The notes below the pieces were generated by a model. The model was not told the origin of the DNA. It saw only the letters and a program-made list of their open reading frames with translations, and made no database searches. The position numbers and the translations under genes are program-made. From Cryptomeria japonica (taxonomy: Eukaryota; Streptophyta; Pinopsida; Cupressales; Cupressaceae), in contig NC_081413.1 in assembly GCF_030272615.1 (NCBI RefSeq), forward strand, positions 564,140,010 to 564,204,009: a stretch of DNA of 64,000 nt, in the 5' to 3' direction. The first letter of the stretch is position 1. Every line of letters begins with the position of its first letter. Shown here piece by piece: positions 1-14,680 of the stretch.

Positions 1-308
1 AAGAACATCCCAAATAATTTCCCAAAAACTTAACTCAAGATCTGATCACACTGGAATATATCGGAGGAAATATCAAACTTTGCAAAGCATTGATCAGAAG
101 AACCAAACTGTAAACCGGATCATATGATTTGATCAATTAAGCTTCCTGATCACAGAAACCAATATAAAAACATATAATGATACAATAAGTACTCCATACA
201 CCAAACCATGATCCCAATAAACCTATCTACAACCACCTGAGCAATAAATCACAGGAATATGTTGACATCAATGACAACAACATATCCTAGCAGCAATAAT
301 GTCCAACA
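1..308 (-). repeat. Copia LTR fragment, 5' part (element sense), cut by window edge
   Basis: This stretch matches the upper-coordinate ends of the two LTRs of the copia element at 14681-20943. Shared words include 'atatgttgacatcaatgac' and the terminal 'ccaaca' at 303-308. In element (minus) sense the LTR therefore starts TGTTGG at 308 and runs off the left edge. No polypurine tract follows at 309, so this is either a solo LTR or the 5' LTR side of an element outside the window. Confidence 0.75.
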
Positions 309-360
309 TCATTGTATACTTAAATACTTCTAAAACCACTTTTCAACATTCACAAGTAAT

Positions 361-1160
361 TAACCATATAATGTAGAAGAATGTGCAGATCAATAACACA
401 ACACACAACACTAGGATATATGTGGAAAACCCAAGATGGGAAAAACCACGATGAGAAAATGTTGCTTGGAGCTACTGTCTAAATCTAACCTCACAAATGT
501 ATCAACTATTTACAATTAATTTGAAGGCACCAACCTTTAAGAGACACCAATCCCCTGGAATTTATGGACACCAATCCAAAGGAGCACCAACCCCTATAAT
601 AACTTACTCTGAATTTGGGACACCAATCCCTTTACAACATTCAAGACTACAATCTTGATGAAATAAGAAAAATTAATTAAAATGAACCTTTGTAGGTCTA
701 CTTTCTCTCTTCATAAATTTGGTGACACCCTTTCAGCTCTGCAACTCTCCTTCTCTGTTGCTCAGATTGATAACACTATTAGCTCTCACTTTGTTTTGCT
801 TCTCTACAACTCGTTAATATTTCTTCTCATTACAACTTTATCTATATCAATTTTCATTCTATTTGTATACTTTATATTAACCTCCAAAAAGTCGGTCAAT
901 AACACATCACAAATCACACAAACAACAATTTGCATTGTCATCCTGCAACATGATCTGTACATTTTCCTATGTCGTATTAGGATCATTCATTCAGTCAGTT
1001 TGCACTTTGTTCTTATCATCACAATATAGAGAATCGATCTCATATTGTAACTATCCAATTGCATTCAATAGATAGTTGTCTAAGTTGACTTGTGCAAGCT
1101 CCTAAAATACTCTGTTATTGTGCCAAAACAAGTTCATCTAGATCCTTTAAATTTAGATCA
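361..1160 (-). repeat. Degenerate copia LTR fragment
   Basis: Positions 421-455 carry the conserved LTR block seen in the other copies of the window (a 'gtggaaaaccc..gggaaaaaccacg' type motif). Short repeats of 'gacaccaatccc' type lie at 535-640. The G-run and terminal TG/CA usually found at the low-coordinate end are missing, so both borders are estimates. A 115-codon open frame at 682-1029 has the hydrophobic composition expected by chance and is not called. Confidence 0.5.
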
Positions 1161-2156
1161 TTGATCATCACAATTTGATTAAAAAGATTTGTAATTATTA
1201 ACACTGTGGTGGTTGCACGCACCACATAATTTTATAGCTTGCTCAATCTCCCTGAGTCTTCTTCTATATGTCACATCAGAGAGTCATGTTCTACTTTTCC
1301 TTAACTATCAGGAACATGTGGCATTGGTTCACAACATCGCGACCCGACTTCTGCTTACATCATCAAACTTTGTGAAGATGCACTTTCTCCATTCCTTCTA
1401 GTTTCATGGGCCTTGACACAATACATGGCAACTGGTCACTTCATTGCAAGCTTTTCCTGATGATGTCACCTCTCCATGTGAAAGTGTAATTTAAGTGACA
1501 CATGGAAATCTCTTGCTACTTCACAGGCTAACTTTTCACTGTTATCTCCAAGCTGCGAGGTTGCAACGTTGCATATGCTATGACCGTTCATGGTTAGATT
1601 GCTAGGTTGTAGGTCATAGTGACGGTTAACCCTAACCATTGTGGTCATGCACCCAAACACTTAATGGTCAATGCCTAACGGTCCATTGCAACATCACAAC
1701 CTTCACTTGTTGTTTATCTTGACAATTGCGAACTTGAGCCCAAACATTTCATGTCACCTCAAAACCCACTAAGTGAGGACACACTCCAAAAAACATGCGA
1801 GCCATTGCTCACTTGCAACATCAACAATGTGGGATAAATAGTCAAGACGATTACCTGCGTAGTCTGTTTCCCTCTGCACACAAATTGTCGATTCTGCCTG
1901 AAGGTGCACATCAACTCTACGTCTCAAAGACCTATCACTTTTGATATCAATGACAAAATGAAAGTGCACATCAACTCTGCATCAAACTGAAGGTGCACAT
2001 CAACTTTGTATCTCAAAGACTATCTTTTTGGAATCAATGACAAGATTATTAACATTTTGCATATGTTATCACTTGAAAAAATAAATTGTTGCATTTTGCT
2101 TTCAATTAGTTATATGATGCATTTATTTTATAGATGTGATAATGGGTTAGCCTCCC
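1161..2156. other. Gene-free spacer with short tandem repeats
   Basis: I see no coding similarity here. Positions 1905-2030 contain three imperfect copies of a unit with 'gtgcacatcaact' followed by 'ctcaaagac', so a small local duplication is present. The rest looks like unrecognisable transposon debris. Confidence 0.5.
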
Positions 2157-5100
2157 TTGTTTCACTTTATCCCTCTTGAAAATCCTCCTATCCATGAGGA
2201 CATTTTAGTGCAAAAAGAGACCATTAGCACTTCTTTCAAAACTCTCCCTCCTAAGGATGAAGTTTTGAAGAATGATGTTGATATTTCTTCTAAAATGTCC
2301 CTCTCCCATGAGAGTATCTTAGAGGAAGAGGATGATATGATAAACACCTTCCTTAATGCTACCTTACCTTCCATACATGGTACCTCTCCTAGAGAAAAAG
2401 TGTCGATGGACATTGATTTATCCTCTCCCAAATTTGGTCTTCCCAATGAGGGCTCATTGGTGCAAGAATAGGTTATGAACACTTCTTTCAAGGATCTTCC
2501 TCCTAAGAATGAATCTTTGAAGAATGATGTTCATCTTCATCCTAAAATTTACCTCCCTAATGAGGATCATTCGGTGCAAGTTGATGATACCATCACCAAC
2601 TTTCTTATTAATACCATACCCTCTTATCATTTTAATGAATTTATCACTAGAGATTAAGCATTAATGAATTATGTTTATCATTGTCGTAAAGCTCATCTTA
2701 CCCATAAAGATACCTTGGAGAAAGAAGATGAAGTTATTAGCAATCTCCTTGATGCTCTCCCTCCTAAAGATGTATCCTAGGAGAACAAAGAACTTAATCA
2801 AATCAAATCCATTCATGTTTCTATTTATGAGAAGCCTAGACCCAAAAAGCCTCCCAATATCCTAAAATTTGCAAAATACATATGTGAAAGAGGTGATATG
2901 GAAAGGCAACCAGAACAAAAAAATGGTTCTAAATACATGAAACATTTAATGCTTGTGCCAAAAAGAAATATCCCAATGTCCTTTTCACTTCTCTTCGTCC
3001 CCCTCCTCATCCTAGAAAACATGTTGATAAAGAACCTAATCTTGTTGAGAAACTCCATGGTATCTTAGCTAATATTTTCCTTTCAAACTTGATTCAAACT
3101 TCACCTTCACATCAGAAACTGTTGATCCAAGAAGTCATACAAAGGGTGGTTCCTCATCCTTCTTCTAAACCAAATGGTATTACATTCTTGCAAGATGAAT
3201 TGCCTTCTATATAGATTAAAAATAGAGATGATCCCCTTATGATTACTCCTTGTATTTATGAAAAATAGATAAGAGGTACTTTAATTGATAATGGGTTAGC
3301 ACTTAACATTTGTTTTTTATTATGGGAAAAATAGGTTTTGAGGGGACCCGAAACCCCTTACAACAGGTTTTGGAGGGACCCAAAACCCTCAGAGTTTACC
3401 AGGATCTGGAACCTGCAATACATCGCTGCCATAGAGAATAAACCTTGAAAACTAGCAGCCTAAACACAGCTGAGCTGACAAAAGCCAGCCAAACACCAAC
3501 ACTGCCATAGGCAGAAAGAACCAGCCAGACACTTAAGATATAATCAATACAAATCATGTTGGCCACACCAACTAGGCTATAGCCTCAAACTTAAGAGAAA
3601 ATGATGAGGGTTAGTAGGAACCCTCAGCCAAACAACATGGATGTTCATGGCTCCCTTGACCTGAGACAAAGACTTCAAACAACAAAAAGCATGAATAGCC
3701 ACAATTTGAACCGAGCCCTTGAAAACTATCAGCTACCAGCCAGACAAGATAAGACAAGGCAAATAAAACAAGCTGACTAGAAACAAAAGGATTTTGAAAG
3801 GTTCCCCTAACCTTAAATCTGGGTTTTGAAATGGCTCCCAGAACCACATCAAAGGGTTTTGAAGTGGTACGCTCAACCACCTTGAGCTGAAACATAGGCC
3901 TAATCAAGGTAGCATCCATACAAGCAAGCACTACCACACTCTCCACCTCTATAGGAGAAGACCAAAAATAGATTGAAAGCAAAGATCCAACAACCAGAAA
4001 ATCACCTGCCTCAAGAGAAAGATCCTCCAAGACATAATAGGAAGCACCTGGATATGAGAAAATGCTATCCCCCAACATCACCACCTCAACAAGGAGCACA
4101 GGGGTGAAGAGAATAATGATACCACACTTAGATTCAGGCCAAACAAGAGCCAAAAGCTCCAAGGCCTCCCTCCAACTTCTGCCAACAAGAATCACAACCA
4201 CCATCTTCACCTCAATAGGAAACTACATATTTCCAATACCCATCATCTCAACCTTAATATGAGACAAGACCACCTCAAAAGGAAATATTGAAAATAAATC
4301 AAATGCTTGAGAAAAGAGTGACAGAAATAAGGGTAGGAGGGCAGACAAGGAAGAAACAGAAACAGGGCATAAGGCCCCCTGCAGCCTCACAACCCAAAAC
4401 CAAGAAGGAGGAAGAGCCCCCCGAGAACGAACCAAAAGGAGAATAGAAACATTGGAATCCAAGGCAAAACCACCTGGATCCAAAATATCCCTACTGTAGC
4501 CAAGCATGACCCCTTTCTCAACACCCCCTTCCTCAGCCATGAGCATCTCCATAAGAGCAACAACCATAAGGCAGAACCAAGTCCCATAATAGGAACACCT
4601 CCCTGTGGGGGAGAGGAAAGAGGGCATGAGCAGCCAAATAGAAAAACCATCGCCCAAGGAGAGCGACCACAAACCTCCAAACCCACCGAGTAGAGCAATG
4701 GAAATCCAAGGAAGAAACCCACAAACCGCAAAAAGCATGACACAGAATAAAACAAGCTGCAAGACAGGCGCATCCCGTAGCACCAAGGTCTCCCCCCCCA
4801 CCATCTCCAGTTGATAAATCCAGACACCACCACTGACTAGGAAGCAAGCCTCGCAAGAGCCAAGGCACGGGGAAGAAAAAGGTGAAAGAAAAGAGTGTCT
4901 CCATTGCCATCTTCATCCCTTGCATAATCTCCATCTGCAGAAGAAACCCTCAAACTTCTACTCTCGCTCATACTCCCGCTCGAACTTTTTTTTTGCACTT
5001 AACATTTATTGTGTTGACTTATTAGATAAGATAAATTGGGATTATTCTTTTATTCAACCCTATCCTCTTTGTGTGCATGGTTTTGATAATTTTCCTAGAG

Positions 5101-6062
5101 AGTCACTTGGTATAGTCATATTACCTATTAAAGTAGGACCCATGAATTTACCTACTCATATTCATATCATGCACAACCATCTTAATTATAACCTTCTTCT
5201 AGGTAGACCGTGAATTCATTCTATGAAAGCAGTCTCTTCTACCCTTCATTACATAATCAACTTCATATATAACAATGAAATTCATAGAATAAAGGTTGAT
5301 CCTAATCCTTATAATTTCAATTATGAAGAAGTGGGATATATTTCCCCCTTTCTAGTACTATGATTCCTTCAACAACAACACCTCCTATCAATGACACTTA
5401 CTTAGCAAGGAATTGGGGTACAATAGACTTTACACCCTCCTTCAATGGGTATAAGATCCCTCAATCTAAGAATGAATCCTTGAAGGAGCCTTGTGTGTCT
5501 TTTATCCAAGCTTCAATATCTAAACCAATTCCCACCTCTCTTCCAACACGTCTTGATAATGATGGGGGCTCCTTAGATTTTGATACTAAGAATGAACCTC
5601 TCCTCTAGAAATTTGTACATCTACAGATGGATACAATGGACATGGTTTAGGATGTGTGCAACAAAGTCTTGGAAGTCATGAGAAATCACACTTTTCTAAT
5701 GAAAAGCTAAGTTTCCAAGCTTTTCCTTTGTCAACACCCCCTCCTCCATTGTCTAGTGAATCTAAATTTTCTCATTCCAATATGGTATTACAAAAAGATA
5801 ATGTTTGTCTGATCTTCTTCGCGTCGATTTAATCCATCTTATTTGGCCTAAAAGAAGAATAAGACAACACCTTGAAAATTATTCTTATTGCGAGTATCAT
5901 CAAATTCATTGTCATTCTACTAATGAGTGTCAAGATTTGAAAAAAAAAATACAAAGTTATATTGATTTAGGTATCATAAAAGATGTGACAATGAATGACA
6001 TATTTCTCATAATCATTTCAAATAACATTCAAGTTCCTTTTATGTTGTTCCTCGCCATGTGA
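2157..6062 (+). pseudogene. Degenerate Ty3/gypsy gag-pol region with protease remnant
   Basis: Broken frames on the plus strand belong to one old gypsy element. At 2157-2660 two imperfect copies of a charged linker module are seen, each with SFK..LPPK.E.LKNDV followed by KM/KI.L. The protease region begins near 3285 (IDNGLALNI), is interrupted by an insertion, and resumes at 4998-5340, ending in NYNLLLGRP and a decayed H-S-M-K motif. This aligns with the protease block of the Tat-type copies at 53500-53750 and 60020-60350. At 5868-5970 a C-x2-H..C-x-DLKKKIQ..ID.GII block resembles the gag zinc region of the same copies, although it lies downstream of the protease here. Multiple stops and shifts make it a clear relic. 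Confidence 0.7.
3312..4994 (-). mobile_element. Retroposon insertion with 13-bp target-site duplication
   Basis: The sequence gcacttaacattt occurs at 3299-3311 and again at 4995-5007, and removing 3312-5007 restores the protease frame of the host gypsy relic. A long duplication and A-rich ends (T-run at 4986-4994, AATAAAAAAC on the minus strand at the low end) fit target-primed retroposition, as by a LINE or a retroposed transcript. Several long open frames on the minus strand (3611-4210, 4223-4804) are rich in L, V, S and F. None shows reverse transcriptase or endonuclease motifs, so it may be a 5'-truncated LINE or a non-coding retroposon. Confidence 0.7.
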
Positions 6063-7782
6063 CATTGTTAGCTTACCTTTTAGGGCTCAATGTCATTCAT
6101 GGTGGTACAATTTCAGGTGCAATCATACTGAGTGAGAAACATAATAGTCTATTTATTCTTGTCTCTATACCTAGGGGGCAAGAATAATTTTCTCTCTCTT
6201 CCCTCTTTCTTGAGATTCACTTTTTCATTTATGGGTTATATTTTTCATAACATGATGCCCTTTCTTGCATAGAATTATCCTTCATGCGAGTACATGTGTG
6301 TTCCTTGGTTAGGACCTATTCTTTGTTTGAAATTGTACGTCTCTTATGAATAATCTCTCTTTAGAAGTTATGTAATCCTTCACTTTAATCCCACGCTTGG
6401 GGGGAATTGATCTCTCCAATCCTTTCTAAGGATTCACTTTTCCTTTGATTAGTAGTGTTTTTTTATGATTTGATGTTATTCCTTGTGTGAAGTTGTTGTT
6501 TTCTCAAAGATTCTCTCTTATGCAAGAGGTGTGTATCCTTGACTACAACATCTTGTACACTTGGCAATGCATATCTATTATAAACAAACCCTTTACTTTG
6601 GGTCAAAAGTGTGGCATCCTTCATCAAGAATCCCTTTACCTAGCAATAGGAAGAAGGTGGGCATTCTTGTTCCCCCTTCCCTTCTTTTGGTAGAAGATGT
6701 TATGTTTGTTCAAGAACTCCTCTTGGAGTTAGATGTCTTTTGAGCAAAGATCTCTTCTCCTCCAAGGATCCTCTTTACACTTGTTGCAAGATATCTCTTT
6801 TTCAACTATCTTATCCATGCTTATAATAGTATTCCCTCTTTAGCTTGGATTTAAGATATCTCTCGGTGTTGAAGGTTGGATATCCTTGTTTCTAGATTCC
6901 TTAAGACATCAACATAAGGCTATGTTGACATCTTAAGGGGGGGGAATACATATCACCCTCTTTGTACTATATTTGAACTATATTTTTGCATGTCTTAAAT
7001 GAGGTGTTCATTCTCAAAACCAAAGAAAACAAACTCTTATACGAGATTTTCCCGAAAATAGACACATTTGCATTTTCATTTCATCTCTTACAGAGGTCGT
7101 TGTATGCTCGAAACCAGAGAAAATAGACTCTTATATGGGACTCTTAACACCTGAAACTAGACATCACTTGGAAACATGCACGAGGATGAGTGGAACTAGC
7201 AAAACACAACTAGACTATTCCTACTCTCCTCCCCAACCTGGATCACCTAGATAGACACATCTAGAATGTGTATCCATGTCCTCTCTTATTCTTCTCATCG
7301 ATCATCTAGAAAAAAAAAACATCTAGCATGTGTACATCCATGCTTTCTTTCTTTCTTCTCATGAGCTCATAGCTTTGATGTTTGTAGTTCATGGATGATG
7401 TGTGCTCTTGCTATTTTATGTGACCCTTTGTGTTCTTGAGATGGAATTTTCAAGAATGATATTAGTGGTTGAGACATTTTGATATCGAGGTCTCTTCGGT
7501 TGGTTGACTTGAGATCTTGTTTTGTTTTTTAGCTTTTGTGTTGTATGTCTTTTTCCTTTTTGTCTTTTCTTCCCTTTTTTGTTTTGGTCTTGTTTTGTGT
7601 GCCCTTTCATAAGTTTGAGTGAGTTAAGATCCTAAGATTGGGGGCTTGGTTCCTCAAAATTAGTGATGTCTTATCTCCTTGTGGTTGCACTCCTGGTTTC
7701 TCTTCTCTCTCATGTCTTTCATCTACTTTACTGCGAGTATTTGCATAGGCTCATACTCTCATTAAAGTGGGGGATAATTTAG
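6063..7782 (+). other. 3' non-coding part of gypsy relic with polypurine tract
   Basis: No coding similarity is visible. Three G-rich tracts occur, at 6173-6182, 6396-6402 and 6940-6948. The best polypurine tract (taaagtgggggataa) ends just before the TGTCGTAAATT start of an LTR at 7783, as expected for plus-strand priming. Pyrimidine-rich stretches with 'ttcctt/tctctt' words fill much of the interval. Confidence 0.5.
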
Positions 7783-8760
7783 TGTCGTAAATTGTCACTA
7801 GGCCAATTTACACCTCATGTTTGTGCCCCTACTTTAGCGTGTTCCCTCCACATCTCCTATTTAGGTTCATTTTGTGCCCAAATATCCAATTCTAATGCCA
7901 TGTACACCCACTGGTGAACTTATTAGAGGGGTTTCCTTCTCCCTAGGGAATAATTGTGGTCCCTTTCTGAGAAGAACCAGGGTGCCCATCACCTTGGCCC
8001 CTCTTAGTTGTGCCCAATTTTGAAATAGGGAAAAGGTCTTATCTGTCCAACAAAAATTTAATTTTGTGGCTCCACATGACTATTGGAGGTTGACCTAATC
8101 GATACATGACCTAGATACCCCTATATAAAGACATTTGATCAACCTAATTTCATCTATCTATCCATTCTAAGTATCCATCCTCAAGCATTCATGCATCTGC
8201 GAAGTGTTCATCATCAAGCATTTTAAGAGATCTTCAAGGCTACATATTCTTCATTCAATCACTGTGAAGAAAAATCACATCATTCATATGCAAGCATGTG
8301 TGTGTGATTAGGGTTTTCTCATGTTCATGCTATTTGATACAACATATGTGATTGCATAATTCAAGAAGCAAAGCATCATTATCAACAATTGTAGATCTGA
8401 GGTATATCTTTCTAGTATTTATTTCAGTATTTGCATTATTTCATGTAAGGTTAATTTCTAAACCAGGGTTTGACATAGGCAAACCCCTATTTCCAACCAT
8501 TTTACCTTCTCTACTATGTGCAGGAATAGGTACATAGCTGCAATTTTTGGGATCAACATTATTCATAGATATGAACAGGTTCCCTTTTGGACGATGAAAA
8601 GTTTAGAGGGCTAGAGTGCCAATCATTCTGATCTCGATAACATAGGTTGATCTTCTGGGAACAGATCTAAAAACTCTCATATTTCTCAAAGCCAAGTTCG
8701 TGGATCTGTTTGATGATTATAGCTCACTGTTTATGCATAATTTCTTCAATTTGCATACAT
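7783..8760 (+). repeat. 3' LTR of the gypsy relic
   Basis: The candidate LTR starts TGTCGTAAATTGTC directly after the polypurine tract. A TATA-box-like ctatataaag at 8121-8130 and an A/T-rich stretch downstream fit U3 and R. The right border is not clear, because no matching 5' LTR or target duplication was found, so the end coordinate is approximate. Confidence 0.45.
8121..8130 (+). promoter_or_regulatory. TATA box in gypsy LTR
   Basis: ctatataaag lies about 340 bp inside the LTR that starts at 7783, a usual position for the LTR promoter. The call rests on the motif and its position only. Confidence 0.4.
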
Positions 8761-9000
8761 TTACCCTAATTTCAACATCTTCAACAAATTCAAATTAAAT
8801 TCAACTGAATGGAAAAAAGAGGCACATCTAAAACCCCTAGAATCTAATTAGAATCTAGATTTATTAGGTGTAGATCTATCAAATTCCTATCTTTCCCTAA
8901 TGCAATTGGTCTATAAGAAAAAATGGCTCTTTTACTACATCTAGTGGTGGAAACCCTAATTTTCACATTTATAATATTATATATTATATATTATAATATA

Positions 9001-10360
<1,360 letters not shown>

Positions 10361-10369
10361 AAGAAAAAA

Positions 10370-11150
<781 letters not shown>

Positions 11151-12309
11151 GGGAGAGTATGAGAAGGGTAGATGGAGATATTTATAATATTAAATGTTAT
11201 ATCAAGTATATATATAATAATTAATACATATTATATAATAATATATCTTAAATTATAGCATATTTAATATATATATAATATATAATGTATATTAATTGTA
11301 TGTTATATATAATTAGATGTGATATTATAATAAATCATATATTAAACATTAACAAATTAATTATCAAATATATATAGCTGAAATAAAAAATCAATTATAC
11401 AAATAAACTTACAAAGAATAAAAAAACATAAACAAACATTTAACAAATATCTGTTATAGATGGATATTTGTTGTAAACAGATATCCAATTTTTTATAATA
11501 GAATTTGTTGCTCCTTGGGATGTCCCTTGGGATTGCTTTAGGATTTGGCTTGGGGATGTCAAACCTAGAAAGTCAATAGCAAAAATGTGTTTAGAAGTTT
11601 TCCTTGCTTTTGCAAACTTTGCTCTTATGGCTAACGACTTTTTTAATCCAAATTTGATGAAACAAAAAGGGTTTATTAGGGGAATTGTGAGCTTTCCACC
11701 AATATAAGACATGCATTATTTTGAATTCAATAGATAATTATTATTGATTTTCTACATGCATTATGATTATAATCCTAATTGATAGACTAATTTAAGAACA
11801 TCTATAACTTTCAAACAGTTACACATTTTTTGAATCTAAAAGATGTTGCACATTCTATGCTTTCTATACTCTAGGAATAAAAAATAAATTTCGTAAAGTT
11901 TAGACTAAGCTATAATATTCAAACATACAAGTATTTATATTTTAAAATGTTTGTATAAAAATTCATAATTAATTATTTACATGCCAAAAAAATTACAAAA
12001 AATGGGGCACATCTAGCCATGTGTCCTCTACTTATATTGGAAGTTTTAAAAAAAAATTGCTTGTACTTAGGTTGTTCAAACATACACTTGACTAACACCT
12101 ACTTTTTATATTTTTCCTAAAATTTTAGTACTAATAAATTGAAATTTCAAATTTTCGCCAAATAGATTTACTTTTTTTTTCAAAAAAAAAAAGTACTATC
12201 TTAGAAAATAAATTTAATTTGCTACAAATTATGTTCTGACATGTTTTTGAAATTATATTAATAACCTATTCAAATTATTATGTCAAATTTCTAATTTTGT
12301 TGTTCTAAA
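11151..12309. other. AT-rich gene-free region
   Basis: TA/AT-rich simple sequence at 11175-11345, then unremarkable AT-rich DNA. A 90-codon minus-strand frame at 11440-11712 shows no recognisable motif. Confidence 0.6.
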
Positions 12310-12960
12310 TTTTCAATGCCACTCAAGGACCTAGTTTAGACCCTTATGATCTTGCACACACCCTTGTAGTATAAGAATTTAGAAATTGTATATGTGGTAC
12401 AATTTTTTATCGGTTCGACCTCTACCCAATTAGTTAGGCAGTCAATATTGGTAATAAAGAATCTAGCTTTGGATAGCTTTATCAGAGGATCAATAGGGGC
12501 AGTGAAATCAATTGCCCATTTTTCAAAGGGGTTTTGTGATAGCATCATTTGTAGTGGCATTTCATCTTGGGTAGTAGGTCATTTTATTCTTTGATAGATA
12601 TCACATTTCTTGATATATTGTTTTTCTGTCTTTGTATATATTGGGCCACCATAAGATCTAGATAATAATATCTTTTGGGTTGTGGCATCTCCACAATTGT
12701 GTCCTCCTACAATTTTCCCATGTGATTCTCTTTACATATTTTCTCATTCATGTTCGTATATGACTCTTTGGAGTCCATCATCTTATCCTTTCTTATACAA
12801 AGATCCTTCTATTAGAGTAAATGGAAGTGACTTCCTTAGCAAAAAATGTTTCTTATGGATGTTTAGGTCTAGTGGGTATGTTTTGGTAGAGAGTAGCTCA
12901 CCAACATCGTTTAATTCCTTGAGTACTAATGTCATCTAGAATCTAGATACATTTCAGGTA
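12310..12960 (-). pseudogene. Ty3/gypsy integrase fragment
   Basis: On the minus strand a decayed integrase can be followed. A LYKKG..D..LQRVIYEHE-like segment (about 12870-12780) is followed by VGGHN and KKCDIYQR (zinc-binding region, about 12720-12600). The start of the catalytic core comes next, with PFEKWAIDF and FFITNIDCLTNWVEVEPI (12560-12340). The sequence stops being alignable after KFLYYKG, before the second catalytic Asp. Two in-frame stops separate the pieces. It is a truncated relic with no visible LTR. Confidence 0.8.
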
Positions 12961-13384
12961 AGTCTTCTGCATCAACTTATTCGAGCTCTTCTCTTGTATT
13001 GTTATTCAATTTAGAGTTTCAAGTCTAAATTGCTTATTAAGTCTTGTTTTTGGGGTATAATTTTGTCAATTTTAGTCTCATGACTAGATTGTTAGGTTTT
13101 TGGGGTTTTTATGTTTTTTTGGTTTTTTTAAGAAATAAGGTGGATCTTACAATTTCTTGACCTCTATTTTATATGTTAGTGAGTTGTCATGCTTTTTGAA
13201 CTCTTGATTAGCTAGATATTAATAGCACGTGGCCTTTTTGGGAGGGAAATTTTAGTTCTCATATAGTTTACTCTAAGTTCTAACTCATGGTCTAATTGGA
13301 GTTCAAGTTATTTTCAAACAAAGGAACCCTATTTCTCATACTCAGTGCTTCAATGGCCTCCAAAATCAATAATTTTAGTCAAAG
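12961..13384. other. Gene-free spacer
   Basis: T-rich DNA without coding similarity. It ends in caaag at 13380-13384, which is the left target-site duplication of the following solo LTR. Confidence 0.5.
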
Positions 13385-14527
13385 TGATAAACTTATAAAG
13401 AACTGAGAGGGGGGGGCGGGGGTGAATCAATGAAAGCAAAAACAATAACACTTTAATTGCAGACCGGTAAAAACATTTAACCAGTTTACCAATGACTTTG
13501 CATATAATCCAAAGTGTTATAAAAGTATTCACCACAAGCAAAACATTCACCATAACACAAATATTTATACGTGGAAAACCGAACTGGGAAAAACCACGGT
13601 GAGGTGGAACTCACAAGTTAACTATCTGCAGTATAGATAACTGACTGGTTAAGGTCTACAAATGCTCTGTTAGGAGCAGATCCTGTTAGAGATCTCAAGC
13701 CCTATTAGGAGCTATACCTGGTTAAAGGTAACTTCAGTGGAGGATTTAGATCCAAATTAATGAATCACCTTGTTAGAGGATTTATACAATGAAGCTTGTT
13801 AGAGCTTACCCGGTTAGGGGATTTTACTGTTGTAGTGGTTAGAAAAAAATAGTTGGAATGATCTAAGAATATCACCTTCTGCTGGTTTAGATCCTTTTCT
13901 GCGCATACATTACTGCATCATCGACATACTCTGCAATTCCTTCAACAAATCGCATCTACTTCAACTCATAACATAACTTGTATCTTCTATATGTAATAAC
14001 TCATCACAATGTCTTTTTATAGATATTAGATTTCATGTTGGTTCCTGAACCTTGACACAATTTCCTAGGTTCAATGAATCAAGACAATCTTCCTTAACAC
14101 GACACAAATCACGCCATAGTGTTGGTTGATGGTAACACATCACAATTGATGATAACTCATCACACAAACTGGGAAAATCGGTTAGAACACCGATACTGGT
14201 TTTGTGTTGCCCACATCAAAAAAATATCAACTCACAGACTGATTTACTTTGAATTCATACTGGGCGATTGTCTCCACTCTCCTCCTTGACTTTATCTGCT
14301 GCATCTCAAAACTTGTAACTCTGAACTGATCAAAACCGATTGACTTAACTATATATACTGGTTTAGATATCTTCATACCAGTTAGACTTCCACTATATAT
14401 ATAATACTAGTTAATAATACAATGACTCAAATATACCAATTTATCTTAACTATGACAATCAAAACGGATGTGCCATCAATGACAACACATGAAGTCCTCA
14501 AATACAAAAATAATCATCAAGCCAACA
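13385..14527 (-). repeat. Copia solo LTR with perfect 5-bp TSD (caaag)
   Basis: The 1143-bp unit starts TG and ends ccaaca. It is flanked by caaag at 13380-13384 and 14528-14532. It carries the G-run with 'gtgaatca' at 13407-13430 and the 'gtggaaaacc..gggaaaaaccacggtga' block at 13572-13604 that define this LTR superfamily, so the element sense is minus. No coding region or second LTR is adjacent, so it probably formed by LTR-LTR recombination. Confidence 0.88.
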
Positions 14528-14680
14528 CAAAGAGTAGATGATTGAATAGAGAACAATGAGCTTCAGGGCAGGTATCCTGTGAGGACAATAGTTATGGAAG
14601 GTAACAACAGTTAACAACTAGAAAAGAGGTTTCAAAACTCTAGAGGCAGTTGGAAAAGACCCACGTTTTTAGAAAGATAT

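Noticed and set aside
3611-4804. Two frames of nearly 200 codons (minus) inside the retroposon at 3312-4994
   Set aside because: Hydrophobic, low-complexity composition and overlap in several frames at once. No conserved motif, so not called as genes.
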